Shown piece after piece: positions 52,701-61,694 of a stretch of DNA of 64,000 nt (positions within the stretch are counted from its first letter, which is position 1; each line of letters opens with the position of its first letter). The stretch lies in the NCBI GenBank assembly GCA_028571685.1, contig CM053140.1, positions 23,727,501 to 23,791,500 of the forward strand, written 5' to 3'. A model generated the notes under the pieces. That model saw only the letters and a program-made list of their open reading frames with translations. It searched no databases and was not told where the DNA came from. Made by a program: the position numbers and the translations under genes. The stretch is from Heterohyrax brucei (lineage: Eukaryota > Chordata > Mammalia > Hyracoidea > Procaviidae).

Positions 52701-54612
52701 AAGCAGTGGGACCCAAGGTCCCAGAGAAATGCCATGGACAGAAGTGGGGTCAGACAACACCCACCCCTGTGCCTCCCCCGCCCAAGGCCCAGCTTCAGGG
52801 CCTGAGTTCATGTCTTTCAGTTACTAAATGATAGTGTAATTGATTCTGTCCATGCAGACTGACTGTGGTCATGTGTGTGTCAGAGAACTGTGTTCCATAG
52901 GGTTTTTAATGGCCGAGTCTTCAGCAGGATCACCAGGGCTTTATTTTAGGGTACCTGCCGGGTGACCTGCAGCTGCAACCTTTCAGTTCCCAGTTGAGCG
53001 TGGTCACCGTTTTTACACCACCCAGGGACTTCATGTAACCATTCACTAGAGTTTATTGTTTTTTTTTTTTTTTTTTTAATGATAAGAGGTAAAACATTGA
53101 TGAGTCATAATTCTTACATTGGGGTTTGAGCTAACCAACTTAAAAACTGTGATTCATTAGTGTTCTACCTTTAAAAGAAAACTAAAAGCTTCTGGGGTCA
53201 GCTACTGACTTCTGCATGGGTGTGTTTTTGTTTGCCATTTTAACAACCAAGTTAACAGAGAGTTTAAGAACATACACAGCAGGACCTACAAGAGTCCAAC
53301 TTTCTCCCCATGTCTTAATGTTCCTCTTTGAACAGCCATTCATACTCTCATTTTCTGAGCTGTTCCATCCCCACTAGCATAAACTCACTGCACCTAAGGT
53401 TTCTGTGTCATCTTTGGAGTTGATATTGTCAGTTTGATCCTATACAGATAGATCTGAAAACAGCACAAGATCCAAGGCAAACATTCCTCATAAACTGCTT
53501 ATTTTAAAATGTGTTTCTTGAGAGTTTTACTACGTGTTGCAGAAAGTTTTGGTGTCAAGCCTGGCTCCTATATTCAGTAGCCTGTGCCTCCATCAAGTTG
53601 CTAGCCCCTTACCTGAGAACCAGGGACAGCCCTCATGTGGGGCTGGAATCTAATTCCACATATGGAGTATCTAAAGTTGGATTAAGAAATCCTAGGTCTT
53701 GAGAGATGAGAAGGCAGAGGGACAGTAGCTGGTTGAATGGATGTTGGAAATGCAGGGTCAACAGCTGGGGTCATATAACTAGATGTGTTTAACTTTTTGT
53801 GTTAGAAATTGACTTGAATTGTAAACTTTCACTCAAAATACAATGAATAATAAATACATCGTTGGTCTTGCACATTTTCTCAAGGTTATGTGCATGAACT
53901 GAAAAGTGCAAGATAATTCTGGGGGAGCTTATTTGAACAAGATGTCTTCTGGACCTGCAGGTTCTGGGGGTTGCAGGGTTCTTGCAACTGGTGTAACTTA
54001 GGGAATTTCCTTCATAGAAACATATCCCCCAGCAGCCTGGCCTCCTTCCTGCACCCCAGTGTCCTGGGCTCCCCTTTGTTGAACACTTCTTTTACTAAAA
54101 TGGCTTTGCATTCTCCTTTCTTTGGCCAGGGTGAAGATCCTTTTGCCAATGAATCCGTTGACCCAGAAGCCGAAGGGGAGGAGAACCTAGGAGGGGAAGA
54201 TAAGGAGGAGACGCCCGAGGAGGTGGCTGCAGAAGTCCTGGCCGAGGTGGTCACAGCAGCGGTGAGGGCTGTGGATGAGGGTGAAGCCCCAGCTCCAGAG
54301 AGCAGTGAGGTGCCGGCTGCACTGGAAGGCCTCGGGGACACAGCTGAAGCTAGTGGAGGCCCCCTTCCTGAACAGCTGTCAGCCGACGGGACATCCTGTG
54401 GAACTGAGGAGACAAGGAACCCTAATGCAGAGGCCGGGCATGGAGACGTGGGGGCCAGAAGTGGGGCTGCTGAGGCCACAGGTGAAGCGGCAGAAGCACC
54501 TGCAGCAGAGGCAGAAGGTGGCGGGATGGGCTTCGTTCCCAGCGGAGATACCACAGAAGGTGATGCAGAACAGACTGATGCAGAGCCCAAAGATGTTCTC
54601 ACCACAGAGTGA
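40693..54612 (+). CDS. AKAP8: AKAP8 (AKAP95), A-kinase anchor protein 8
   Basis: AKAP8 is a nuclear-matrix zinc-finger protein. It anchors PKA RII, helps recruit condensin at mitosis and influences splicing and chromatin (literature). Coding exons: 40693-40711, 42209-42247, 45066-45098, 45724-45994, 46385-46877, 47480-47609, 47753-47799, 48910-48943, 50649-50736, 50966-51107, 51420-51513, 51889-52019, 52297-52392, 54130-54612. Their sum is 2100 bases, 699 residues (human 692 as I recall). Layout: Tyr/Gly-rich start, Arg/Gly-containing middle, basic KRR and [10 protein letters not shown] signals, finger 1 at about 389-411, finger 2 at about 479-501, RII-binding helix at about 568-587, Ala/Glu-rich tail. 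The start has a good GACATGG context. Intron positions match AKAP8L one for one. Confidence 0.95.
40712..42208 (+). other. AKAP8: AKAP8 intron 1
   Basis: 1.5 kb. The first about 400 bases are CpG-island sequence with a YY1-like site. Further on there are MIR-like traces near 41380-41430 and 41560-41620. No coding exon recognised. Confidence 0.75.
40965..40975 (+). promoter_or_regulatory. AKAP8: YY1-like motif AAGATGGCGTC
   Basis: Good match to the AAGATGGCGGC YY1 consensus, in the CpG island of intron 1, 272 bases after the ATG. Binding is inference. Confidence 0.5.
42209..42247 (+). CDS. AKAP8: AKAP8 exon 2
   Basis: 39 bases, phase 1 at both ends; CAG acceptor at 42206-42208, GTAAGT donor at 42248. 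(G)[12 protein letters not shown](G), identical in pattern to human AKAP8. Confidence 0.92.
42530..42670 (-). repeat. AfroSINE-type SINE, antisense, partial
   Basis: CACCAGGCCTTTCTTCTGAG, AGGTGGACTCAAACTTCTGT and TGCACCAATCAGGGACTCC blocks of the long variant. Confidence 0.7.
43080..43692 (+). mobile_element. RTE/BovB-like LINE 3' part, sense
   Basis: ATCCACAACTAGTGTCAGTG, CCTCTTTAAAGTGTTAAAAA, GAAAGCTGGACAATGAAGAC, TTGGAAGAAGTACAGCCAG and GGCACCTAACAACAG blocks in the order expected at the 3' end of the element. It is the sense counterpart of 56378-57886. Confidence 0.8.
43735..44035 (-). repeat. LINE-1-like 3'-end fragment, antisense (tentative)
   Basis: CATTCATCACATTATTCAGC, CTTGGTAACCACTAATCAGT and AGCAGCAAATTCCCTCTCTT resemble the antisense L1 3'-end text. 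Short and diverged. Confidence 0.45.
45066..45098 (+). CDS. AKAP8: AKAP8 exon 3
   Basis: 33 bases, phase 1 at both ends; acceptor CAAG ending at 45065, donor GTAGGC at 45099. (G)[10 protein letters not shown](G). The same length as AKAP8L exon 3, but here the donor is an ordinary GT. Confidence 0.9.
45724..45994 (+). CDS. AKAP8: AKAP8 exon 4
   Basis: 271 bases; CAG acceptor at 45721-45723, donor GTGATT at 45995 (weak). (G)[20 protein letters not shown], later [15 protein letters not shown] (shared with INQRLDM in AKAP8L exon 4), ending in a Gly-rich block. Confidence 0.94.
46385..46877 (+). CDS. AKAP8: AKAP8 exon 5
   Basis: 493 bases; CAG acceptor at 46382-46384, GTAAGT donor at 46878. [20 protein letters not shown], then [19 protein letters not shown], Pro-rich [14 protein letters not shown], and HTQARIRDR at the end. 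Confidence 0.95.
46928..47090 (+). repeat. AfroSINE-type SINE, sense
   Basis: GATGAAGTGCTTGACTGGTA, AGGTGCCTCAGAACCTGGC and GAGGTTTCTCAGAGTAGGAA blocks, about 50 bases after the exon 5 donor. Confidence 0.78.
47120..47400 (-). repeat. LINE-1-like 3'-end fragment, antisense (tentative)
   Basis: GTAAGTGGAATCATAACCTG, CATTTGGGACACTTTATG and AATTTCTCATACATTGCC resemble antisense L1 3'-end text. Confidence 0.45.
47480..47609 (+). CDS. AKAP8: AKAP8 exon 6 (basic signal)
   Basis: 130 bases; CAG acceptor at 47477-47479, donor GTACGC at 47610. [20 protein letters not shown] then [25 protein letters not shown] is a likely nuclear signal. The exon matches AKAP8L exon 6 in position but not in charge order. 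Confidence 0.93.
47753..47799 (+). CDS. AKAP8: AKAP8 exon 7
   Basis: 47 bases; CAG acceptor at 47750-47752, GTAAGT donor at 47800. (D)[15 protein letters not shown], ending on a complete codon. Confidence 0.9.
47800..48909 (+). other. AKAP8: AKAP8 intron 7
   Basis: 1.1 kb. An AfroSINE lies at 48225-48378. Nothing else recognised. Confidence 0.75.
48225..48378 (+). repeat. AfroSINE-type SINE, sense
   Basis: CATGGTGGCGTCATGGTTAA head, CTAACCAAAAGGTCAGCAGT and CAGAATTGACTTGACAGCAC blocks. Confidence 0.88.
48910..48943 (+). CDS. AKAP8: AKAP8 exon 8
   Basis: 34 bases; CAG acceptor at 48907-48909, donor GTAGGC at 48944. [11 protein letters not shown] plus one base, aligning with EDELCDSGRQR of human AKAP8. 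Confidence 0.88.
48944..50648 (+). other. AKAP8: AKAP8 intron 8
   Basis: 1.7 kb, GC-rich in the second half. No repeat or exon recognised, despite long open frames on both strands near 49400-50420. Confidence 0.65.
50649..50736 (+). CDS. AKAP8: AKAP8 exon 9 (basic)
   Basis: 88 bases; CAG acceptor ending at 50648, GTGAGA donor at 50737. (G)[20 protein letters not shown], then RMRDRAAD. An acidic then strongly basic stretch before finger 1. Confidence 0.94.
50966..51107 (+). CDS. AKAP8: AKAP8 exon 10 (zinc finger 1)
   Basis: 142 bases; CAG acceptor at 50963-50965, GTGAGT donor at 51108. [29 protein letters not shown] and [11 protein letters not shown]. Same length as AKAP8L exon 10. Confidence 0.95.
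51420..51513 (+). CDS. AKAP8: AKAP8 exon 11
   Basis: 94 bases; TAG acceptor ending at 51419, GTGAGT donor at 51514. [20 protein letters not shown] then [11 protein letters not shown]. The spacer between the fingers, 12 bases shorter than in AKAP8L. Confidence 0.93.
51889..52019 (+). CDS. AKAP8: AKAP8 exon 12 (zinc finger 2)
   Basis: 131 bases; CAG acceptor at 51886-51888, GTAAGT donor at 52020. [20 protein letters not shown], then [13 protein letters not shown]. Same length as AKAP8L exon 12. Confidence 0.95.
52297..52392 (+). CDS. AKAP8: AKAP8 exon 13
   Basis: 96 bases, phase 0 at both ends; CAG acceptor at 52294-52296, donor GTTTGT at 52393. [20 protein letters not shown] and [12 protein letters not shown]. 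Confidence 0.94.
52393..54129 (+). other. AKAP8: AKAP8 intron 13
   Basis: 1.7 kb, in contrast to 129 bases for the matching intron of AKAP8L. Holds an AfroSINE (52828-53032) and a poly(T) run (about 53059-53078). Nothing else recognised. Confidence 0.75.
52828..53032 (-). repeat. AfroSINE-type SINE, antisense, long variant
   Basis: GTTCCATAGGGTTTTTAATG, CAGCAGGATCACCAGGGCTT and ACACCACCCAGGGACTT blocks. Confidence 0.75.
54130..54612 (+). CDS. AKAP8: AKAP8 last exon with RII-binding helix
   Basis: 483 bases; CAG acceptor at 54127-54129, TGA at 54610-54612. [20 protein letters not shown], then the helix [20 protein letters not shown] at 54214-54273 with hydrophobic residues spaced as in RII-anchoring helices, and then an Ala/Glu-rich tail ending KDVLTTE. 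Confidence 0.95.
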   Translation, partial: GEDPFANESVDPEAEGEENLGGEDKEETPEEVAAEVLAEVVTAAVRAVDEGEAPAPESSEVPAALEGLGDTAEASGGPLPEQLSADGTSCGTEETRNPNAEAGHGDVGARSGAAEATGEAAEAPAAEAEGGGMGFVPSGDTTEGDAEQTDAEPKDVLTTE

Positions 54613-55430
54613 CCCTCATCCCCTGATGAAGGGACATCTGTGTCATGCATTGCACCTCCTTCTCTGACTCGTCAGCTGTACTGGAGTATATGTGACTGGA
54701 ATGTGCTGTAGATTGCTTGAGTGACGAGACCCTGCCCTTTTCTCCCAGAGAGCGCACCTGTTGGGCTGACCCAGAGCCACACCACCAGTGACCCATCCTG
54801 CAGCTCCTACATTTCCACAAGGGCTTTGGCAGCTCCTTGTGGCAGTCGGGTGGGGAGATCTAGGTCCTTGGCATGGTGGAGAAAACCACCACCGATGCCT
54901 TTTTTTTTTTAAGTTGTTGGTTTTTCTTTTTTAAGCTTTTGTCGGGGAGCAGCTCCACACTGGGAATGTATCTTATAAAGGAATTTTTTCCCCCTGAGTT
55001 GTAAGGGTCTGTTTTGGCATTGATGTTTAACTTCTACTCTGTGATGCACCATATGGAGCAGGGTCTTTTTAACCTGGGATGTCGTCTGTCACATCAGTGA
55101 GCCTGGATGGAGCTCAGTGAGCCTGACAGACCATTCCCACCTGCCTCAAGGGAAGGCATAACCCATGCTGAATTAGCTTTGGTTGGGGCCCTGTTGCCTA
55201 GTGAGCAGCACCAAGCTAGTACCTTCATGATTTTCACCTTACCTGTGTGCCAGCGATGCCCTCTTCAGTTTTTCGCAGGTTTTTTCCTTTAAATTGACTT
55301 CTCCCACTTGCAAGTAGTTTAAAAAGAAAGCTTGGTGTCACTACCACACTTGGAAAACCAATGTGAGTTGTCCTAGGTAGACACGATTGGAAACTGAACA
55401 TCCTGAAGTAAAAATGCTGTCTGAGCTAAC
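54613..55430 (+). other. AKAP8: AKAP8 3' UTR (end uncertain)
   Basis: No AATAAA or ATTAAA is found in the 1.5 kb after the stop. The weak variant AGTAAA at 55407-55412 is one possible signal, and I put the end near 55430 on that basis. 55430-56160 has no recognised feature. Confidence 0.4.
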
Positions 55431-56167
55431 CACCGTTCGTTCCTTGGGAGGTTTCCGAGTCAGGGAGAGGGAGGCTGGCAAGTGTGAGACCAGGCCCACG
55501 ATGGCTGTGTGTTCACTGTGAACCAGGAGAACAGGAAGAGCCTTCCTGTGGACCTCCTACCAACCTTTTACCTGCTGTACACCTCGCATTGTGGGAAACA
55601 CTGGCCACTGGGAAATCATGAGAAAAGAGGCAGTACAGTAAAATACTCAGTGAGCATCTACTGGTGGCACAGAGACTTGAGACACAAGCCCTGCCCTCAG
55701 GCAACCTGGTCAGAGATGAGCACAGGGTGAACGTTTATGAAAAAGTCAGTCTTAGGTATATCTAACAACTGAAGTAAAAGTGTTAGATAAGCAAAGACGG
55801 GTGCTTCTGAATGATTTCTTGCTCTTCCATCCTGCTGTGTGGATGGGCTTAAATCATGGGTTGACCACGCATTGGAAGCTTGTCTTCCAAAAACACTAGC
55901 TTCCTTAGGCTGAAAGGGGTGAGATGGGACTACTGGGTCTAGGGCTTTTTGTTAATGTTGTAAGTATACAGGCCTGGTGTTATACTTAAGTTGCAATGAG
56001 GTACTTTGCCACCTGTGTGAAACTGCGTGCCTCATTCCCATATTTACAGGAAATACGTGCTTCACTCTCCAGGATAGGGAATAAGCACTAGTATTGCACA
56101 GATGGGTTGCCTTTAAATTTTCCTGAGACACCAGGGATAGATAGCACACCTCCTTGTTTGAAGAGGG

Positions 56168-56375
56168 CAAGAGCCCTGGTGGTGCAGTGGTTAAGGGCTT
56201 GGCTGCTAACAGAAAGATTGGTAGTTTGAACCCATCATCTGCTCTGCAGGATAAAAATATGGCTGTTGGCTTTCCCAAAACAATCATGGCCTTGGAAACC
56301 CTAGGGGATGGTTCTGCTGTGTCTTGTAGGGTTACTATAAGTCAGAATTGATGGCAATGGATCTGATTTTTTTGC
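56168..56375 (+). repeat. AfroSINE-type SINE, sense, near full length
   Basis: AGCCCTGGTGGTGCAGTGGT head, CTGCTAACAGAAAGATTGGT, CTTGGAAACCCTAGGGGATG and AGTCAGAATTGATGGCAATG blocks. One of the best preserved sense copies in the window. Confidence 0.92.
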
Positions 56376-56377
56376 TT

Positions 56378-57886
56378 GGTTCTTGATAGGGACTGTCAAG
56401 TTGGTCCCAACTCCTGGCTGCCCTGTGTACAACAGAACAAAACACTGTCCAGTCCTGTACTATGCGCACAATCAGTTTTAAACTTAAGCCCATGGTCACA
56501 GCTGCTGTTGTCAATCCATTTCCTTGAAGATCTTGCTTTTTTCACTAACCCTCCACTTTACCAATCTGTCCTACTCTAGGGACTGATCCCTTCTGACACC
56601 ATCTCTAAAGTAGGCAAGAAGAAGTCCAGCCATCCTTCTAAGAAGCACTCTGGCTATAGTTCTCCCAAGACAGATTTATTCCTTCTGGCAGTCCAGTATT
56701 TGTCACCAGCACCATGATTCAAAAGCATCAATTCTTGAGTCTATTTTATTCATTGTCCAGCTTTCCCATGCATATAAGGCAATGAGAAAACCATGCTTTG
56801 AGTCAGGTACACCTTAGTCTTGAGGTGACATCTTTGCTTTCCAACACTTTGAAGAGCTCTTTTGCAGCCAATTTGCCCAATGCAACACATCATTTGATAC
56901 CTTCACTGCTGCTTCCATGGGTATAGATTGTGGATCCAAGTAAAATAAATTCCATGACGGCTTATTTTTTTCTTGGTTTATCATGATATTGCTTACTGGT
57001 CCAGTTGTATTTTTGTTCCCTTTATCTTGAAGTGTAATCCACACTGAAGGCTGTAATCTTGGGTCGTCTTGGGTGAGTGCTTTAAGTCCCCTTCACTTTC
57101 AGCAAGCAAAGTTGTGTCATCAGCATCACACAGGTTGCTAATGAGTCTTCCTCCAGTCTTGATGTCCGGTTCTTCATGAACTCTAGCTTCTTGGATCGTT
57201 TGCTGAGCATATAGATTGCACAGGTATGGTGAAAGGATACAACCTTGATGCGCACCTTCCCAACGTGATACCACACAGTATCCCCGTGTTCTCTTTGAAA
57301 GACTGCCTCTTGGTTTGTGTACAGATTCCTCAACTGGAATTCCCATCCTTTGCAGTGTTATCCATGCTTTGTTATGATCCACAAATTCAGATGTCTTTGT
57401 GTAGTCGGTAAAACATCTCAGGTATTCTCTGCTTTCAGCCAGGATCCCTCTGACATCAGCAACGATAACCCTGGTTCCACAGCCTCTTCTGAATCCAGCT
57501 TGAATTTCTGGCAGTTCCCTTTTAGTATACTGCTATGAATGCTTTTGAATGATCTTCAGAACTTTATTTGCATGTGATATTAATGATACTGTTCAATAAT
57601 TTCTGCATTCAGTTGGATCACCTTTCTTGAAAATTAGGCATAAACACAGATGTCTTCCAGTCAGTTGGCCAGGCAGCTGTCTTCCAAATTTCTTGGCTTA
57701 AATGAATGAGCACTTCAGTGCCATATCTGTTTATTGAAAGATCTGTCAGTGTTCTGTCAGTTCCTGGAGTCTTGTTTTTTGCCAGTGTCTTCAGTGCAGC
57801 TTGACTTCTTTGAGTACCATTGGTTCTTGATCGTATGCTGCTTTCTGGAATGGCTGAACATTAGCCAGCCTCTTTGGTATAATGAC
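56378..57886 (-). mobile_element. RTE/BovB-like LINE with reverse transcriptase remains, antisense
   Basis: Read on the minus strand, the 57382-56993 frame encodes HNKAWITLQRMGIP, HQGCILSPYLCNLYA and a DADDTTLLAES stretch. These are the reverse transcriptase motifs of RTE-clade LINEs, with YADD changed to DADD. The 3' end is at the left (near 56378). The frame is broken by many substitutions and small indels and the 5' part is missing. A dead copy. Confidence 0.85.
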
Positions 57887-58346
57887 TGTTTTAGTTAAAA
57901 AACAAACCTGTTGTTGTTGAGTCAATTCCAACTCATAGTGACCCTATAGGACAGAGAACTGGCCCCATAGAGTTTCTGACAAGCACTAGTTGGATTTCAA
58001 CTACCAATCTTTTGGTTAGCAGCCATGGCACTTTACCACTATGCCAATGAGGTTTCCTCTCACAGTTTAGGAGGCTAGAAATCTACATTCATGGAGCCAG
58101 CTCTAGGGAAAGGCTGGCTGTATGGGGCCTGGGGGAGGTCCTTGTTCCTTGGTGATCTTTGGCTTGGCCTGTCTCTGCACAGCTCTGTTCTCCGTTGCTG
58201 TTTTAATGTCATGTATTATCTCAAAAGAGACTGATGAAGAGATACCTTACACTAGCACTCAACACAACAAAAGGAAACATTACCAAATGGGATTATAACC
58301 ACCAGTAACGGGTTAGGATTTAGAACATATTTTGAGGGAGCACAGT
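57887..58346 (-). mobile_element. MaLR-like LTR, antisense, broken by a SINE
   Basis: Starts TGTTTTAGTTA, the same start as the element at 63227, then is interrupted at about 57897. It continues from 58053 with TCTCACAGTTTAGGAGGCTA, GGGATTATAACCACCAGTAA and ACATATTTTGAGGGAGCACA. The right end is lost against another SINE piece. Confidence 0.65.
57897..58052 (-). repeat. AfroSINE-type SINE nested in LTR
   Basis: GTTGAGTCAATTCCAACTCA, GTGACCCTATAGGACAGAGA, ACTATGCCAATGAGGTTTCC blocks. Confidence 0.9.
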
Positions 58347-58468
58347 TTTGTACATTATGATAGGGTTTTCAATGGCTGTTTTATCTGTTGCCTTCTGGCA
58401 AGCTTTTGGGTGGACTTGAACCTCCAGCCAATCAAATGTGTTAACCTTTTGCACCTTTCAAGAACTCT
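58347..58468 (-). repeat. AfroSINE-type SINE, antisense, partial long variant
   Basis: TAGGGTTTTCAATGGCTG, TTTTGGGTGGACTTGAACC and GTTAACCTTTTGCACC blocks. Confidence 0.7.
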
Positions 58469-58835
58469 CAAAATCTAGGTACTATCAAAATAATGATCAG
58501 AGCATACTTTATATAGATGAGAAATGAGGTGTGGGGGCCAGTATGGGAGAGTAGGGATTAATCCATCCCTGAGGTCCTGATGGTAGCATCTGGACTGCTC
58601 TGGAAGCCAAGAACGAGGAGCAGGATAGGTGACAGGCCCATTTATAATTACTAGGTGTGCTGTAGCCCTGGGGTGTCACTTAAAGTGAGTTTGAAGCACG
58701 AAGACAACATCTGCCTGTAATGAAGTTATCAGGATTAAGTGAGAGTTTAGACTTCATGCATTTGACATAATTGGAAGAGTGGTTCACTGAGCTCAGCATC
58801 TCCAAGTACAGTTAGGTCTTTGGTAGAAGGCCCCA

Positions 58836-59010
58836 GGTGGTGCAGAGGATGAATCTCAGTTGCTAATCAAAGAGGCTGGAGATTTGAGTCTATCCAGGGG
58901 GCATCTTGGAAGAAAGGCCTGGCAATCAGCTTGCAAAACATCAGCCATTGAAAACCCTACAAACGACGATTCTCTGACACACAAGGGGTCGACCTGACAG
59001 CAACCAGTCT
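58836..59010 (+). repeat. AfroSINE-type SINE, sense
   Basis: GGCCCCAGGTGGTGCAGAGG head, CAGCCATTGAAAACCCTAC and GGGGTCGACCTGACAGCAAC blocks. Confidence 0.85.
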
Positions 59011-59035
59011 ACCCTCCTTGGTGATCTGTCTCCTG

Positions 59036-59590
59036 ACTGTGAATTTTATTGGGATTATGTGGAAGGCTGCTATTCATAAGGTTTTCTTTCACTAGCTAAT
59101 TTTTTTTCAGAAGTAGACCACCAGGTCCTTTTTCCTAATCTGTCTTAGTTTCAAAGCTCAGCTGAAACCTGTCCACCATGGGTGACCCTGCTGGTACTTG
59201 AGTACTGGTGGCATAGCTTCTAGCATCACAGCAACATGCAAGCCATCACAGTATGACAAACAGACAGTCATGGGGAAATAAGGAAGACCAAGGAAGAATC
59301 GAAGCCTTTATACTGTCAGAAAGATGAACAAATCTGTTTCTGAAAAGAGTACAGCCAGAATGCTCCTTAGAAGCAAGGATGGCAAGACTTTGTCTGAAGT
59401 ACTTCGGACACATATCAGGAGAGACCATTCCCTGAAGGACATCATGCTTGGTAAGACAGAGGAAAACTCTCAGTGAGGTGACACAGTGGCTGGCTGCAAC
59501 AATGGCCTCAAGCACAGTGATTGTGAGGACGGTGTAGGACAGAGCAGTGTCACTATGAGTTGGTTCCCAACTTGATGGCACCTAACAACA
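59036..59590 (+). mobile_element. RTE-like LINE with inverted 5' segment
   Basis: 59036-59275 is antisense RTE 5'-end-like sequence (CTGCTATTCATAAGGTTTTC, TTTCCTAATCTGTCTTAGTT, CACAGTATGACAAACAGACA). From 59276 it continues with sense RTE 3' end (GTACAGCCAGAATGCTCCTT, GAAGGACATCATGCTTGGTA, GGCACCTAACAACA). The inner end of the inverted part corresponds to the element's 5' terminus. This is the layout left by twin priming. Confidence 0.7.
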
Positions 59591-60364
59591 TACGGAAAAC
59601 TCTTTGCCTGGGTTCCTACAGACACTGAAAATCCAGTAACCCATTTTGACTGGACTGCTAAATGGGAAACTACTGGTAAAGCAAGCATCCAAGTTCTCAT
59701 CATCAGTGGTACTAAAATCCTTGCCAACTGGATTTGTAGTGAGAGATCCTAAGGGAGCAATTTCTCTGCCTGATAAAAGTCCTTACTAGCAGGGCTTAGG
59801 TCATCTTTGGCATTTATTTTTTAATGCGACATTTTATGCTAAAGAAACCTGAATCATACTACCTACTCTTCACCTTTTTGGGGGGGGGCGGGAATTTCTT
59901 TAAATAAAGGAAAGGAAGTACATCACACCTCCTTTTGGAGTCAACTTTAGGAGGCACAGATCAAAATCTGGGCATGTTAGTGCCTGCAGGGCCCAGGCCT
60001 TGCAGCAGAACAAGTTGTGCAGGAACCAACTCAGGGCAGATCCTGTACCTGCCCTATGGGAAACGCCTGGGGCTCTGGGCTTCTCCGATGCTCATAAAGC
60101 TCAAGAGTACTTCTCTTCAACAGAGAAGACACACAGTTGATGTGAGAAATAAATTCCAAAGTGATCCATCTTCAGAATAAGGAAACAAAGAACAAAGGCT
60201 AGGGTTAAAAAAAAATCACTCAGCTGACCCGTGGCACCAACTGTTAGCTGACACGCCCAGAAGGTCCCAAGATAAACAGTTGTATTTAAATTTCCCTCCA
60301 TGTCCTTCTCTGTCATCAGACCTGATTGATACTGTCTGTTGGTAACATCATTAGTTATTACCAA

Positions 60365-60730
60365 TGATGTTTGCATTTTGGTGTGACACTTCATTTGCAG
60401 AAGTGTAGCTAGTCAGGGGAGGAGCCAATCAGATGAGCTCAAATGGAAGGGAGGGCAAAGATTACCTTATGAGAAATTTAGGCACAAGCAGGAAGACTGT
60501 TCAACCCATAGTACTCAACCAGTGAGGAACTGGGAGAGGGACTCCCGTGTTAGGGAATGAAAAAGCTTGTGAAAAACTGCTCAGCACCCTCAGCCCACTT
60601 CTTTTTCTTGTAGGCTTGGGCACCTGGTTTTGCAAAATCCATCAATAAACCCTTGCTCATGCTACCTGGTTTTGGATTGGATTTCTTGAGTGTTCATGGA
60701 GTGAAAAAACACTGGTGATAACCTATCAGT
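60365..60730 (+). mobile_element. LTR-like sequence, sense (tentative)
   Basis: A CCAAT box (GAGCCAATCAGATGAGC near 60421) and an AATAAA (about 60644) are about 220 bases apart, followed by a GT-rich stretch, as in retroviral LTRs. I did not find clean TG...CA ends or target duplications. Confidence 0.35.
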
Positions 60731-61694
60731 GATCTCATAAGGGATAAAGCAGCCCACCTCAGCCACTGGGGTAAGGTCCTAGTTGGGGGCTTATACCGAC
60801 CCACTAGTTGCCAAGAGGAATCAAGATGGTATCAAGTGTCATCAGCATTTCTCGCAGCTGAGAAATACTTTAGAAATCTCCCTCATTTGCTTCCAGAAAA
60901 TGTTCTCTTTAAAGCACTAAGTACTGACTGTGTTCCTTAGCAAGAGCCCCTACAGTCTGGTGCCTGATTTCTGGGTAACAGAGTGTGTAAATGTGAGATG
61001 TCTACTGCAATGGTCTCCACAAGGAAAAACAGCCTCCAGAGAGAAAGAACTCCCTGATTCTTCCCACCGGAGGACAATGAGACTGACAATATTGATTGTA
61101 TCAAATGAAACAAGTTCACAGCAGTTCTTCCCAGTGTTTGCAATGTACTTTGTCAATTTAAAAATGGAAAAAGCAGAAGAAGAGAAGGGAACATTCTGAA
61201 AGTAGAATTTGCTTTTATTCATCAACCCCACAAAGGCTGAGATATGTCCTCACTAGGGAAACCAGATGCTTTGTCTCAGGATGTATGCATTGCTGTTAGG
61301 TGCTGTTGAGTTGGTTCCAACTCATAGTGGCTCTATATACAACACAATATAACACTGTCCAGTCCTGTGCTATCCTCACAACCGTTGCTAAATTTAAGAC
61401 CCCTGCTGCAGTCACTGTGTCAATCCATTTGTTAAGAGTCTTCCTCTTTTTTGCCAACCCCCTCCTTTACCAAGCATGATGTCCTTCTCCAGGGACTGGT
61501 TACTCCTGATAACACGTCCAAAGTATGTAAGACAGAGTCTCACCATCTTTGCTTCTAAGGATCACTCTGGTTGCACTTTTTCCAAGTCAGGTTGTTCTTC
61601 TGGTATATTCAATATTCTTTGCCAACACTGCAATTCAAAGGGATCAGTTCTTCTTCAGTCTTCCTTATTTGGTTGTCCAGCTTTCGCATGCATA

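Noticed and set aside
56993..57382. Minus-strand open frame of 129 codons considered as a host gene
   Set aside because: Motifs are those of RTE-type reverse transcriptase and it lies within a degenerate LINE copy with an altered catalytic box.
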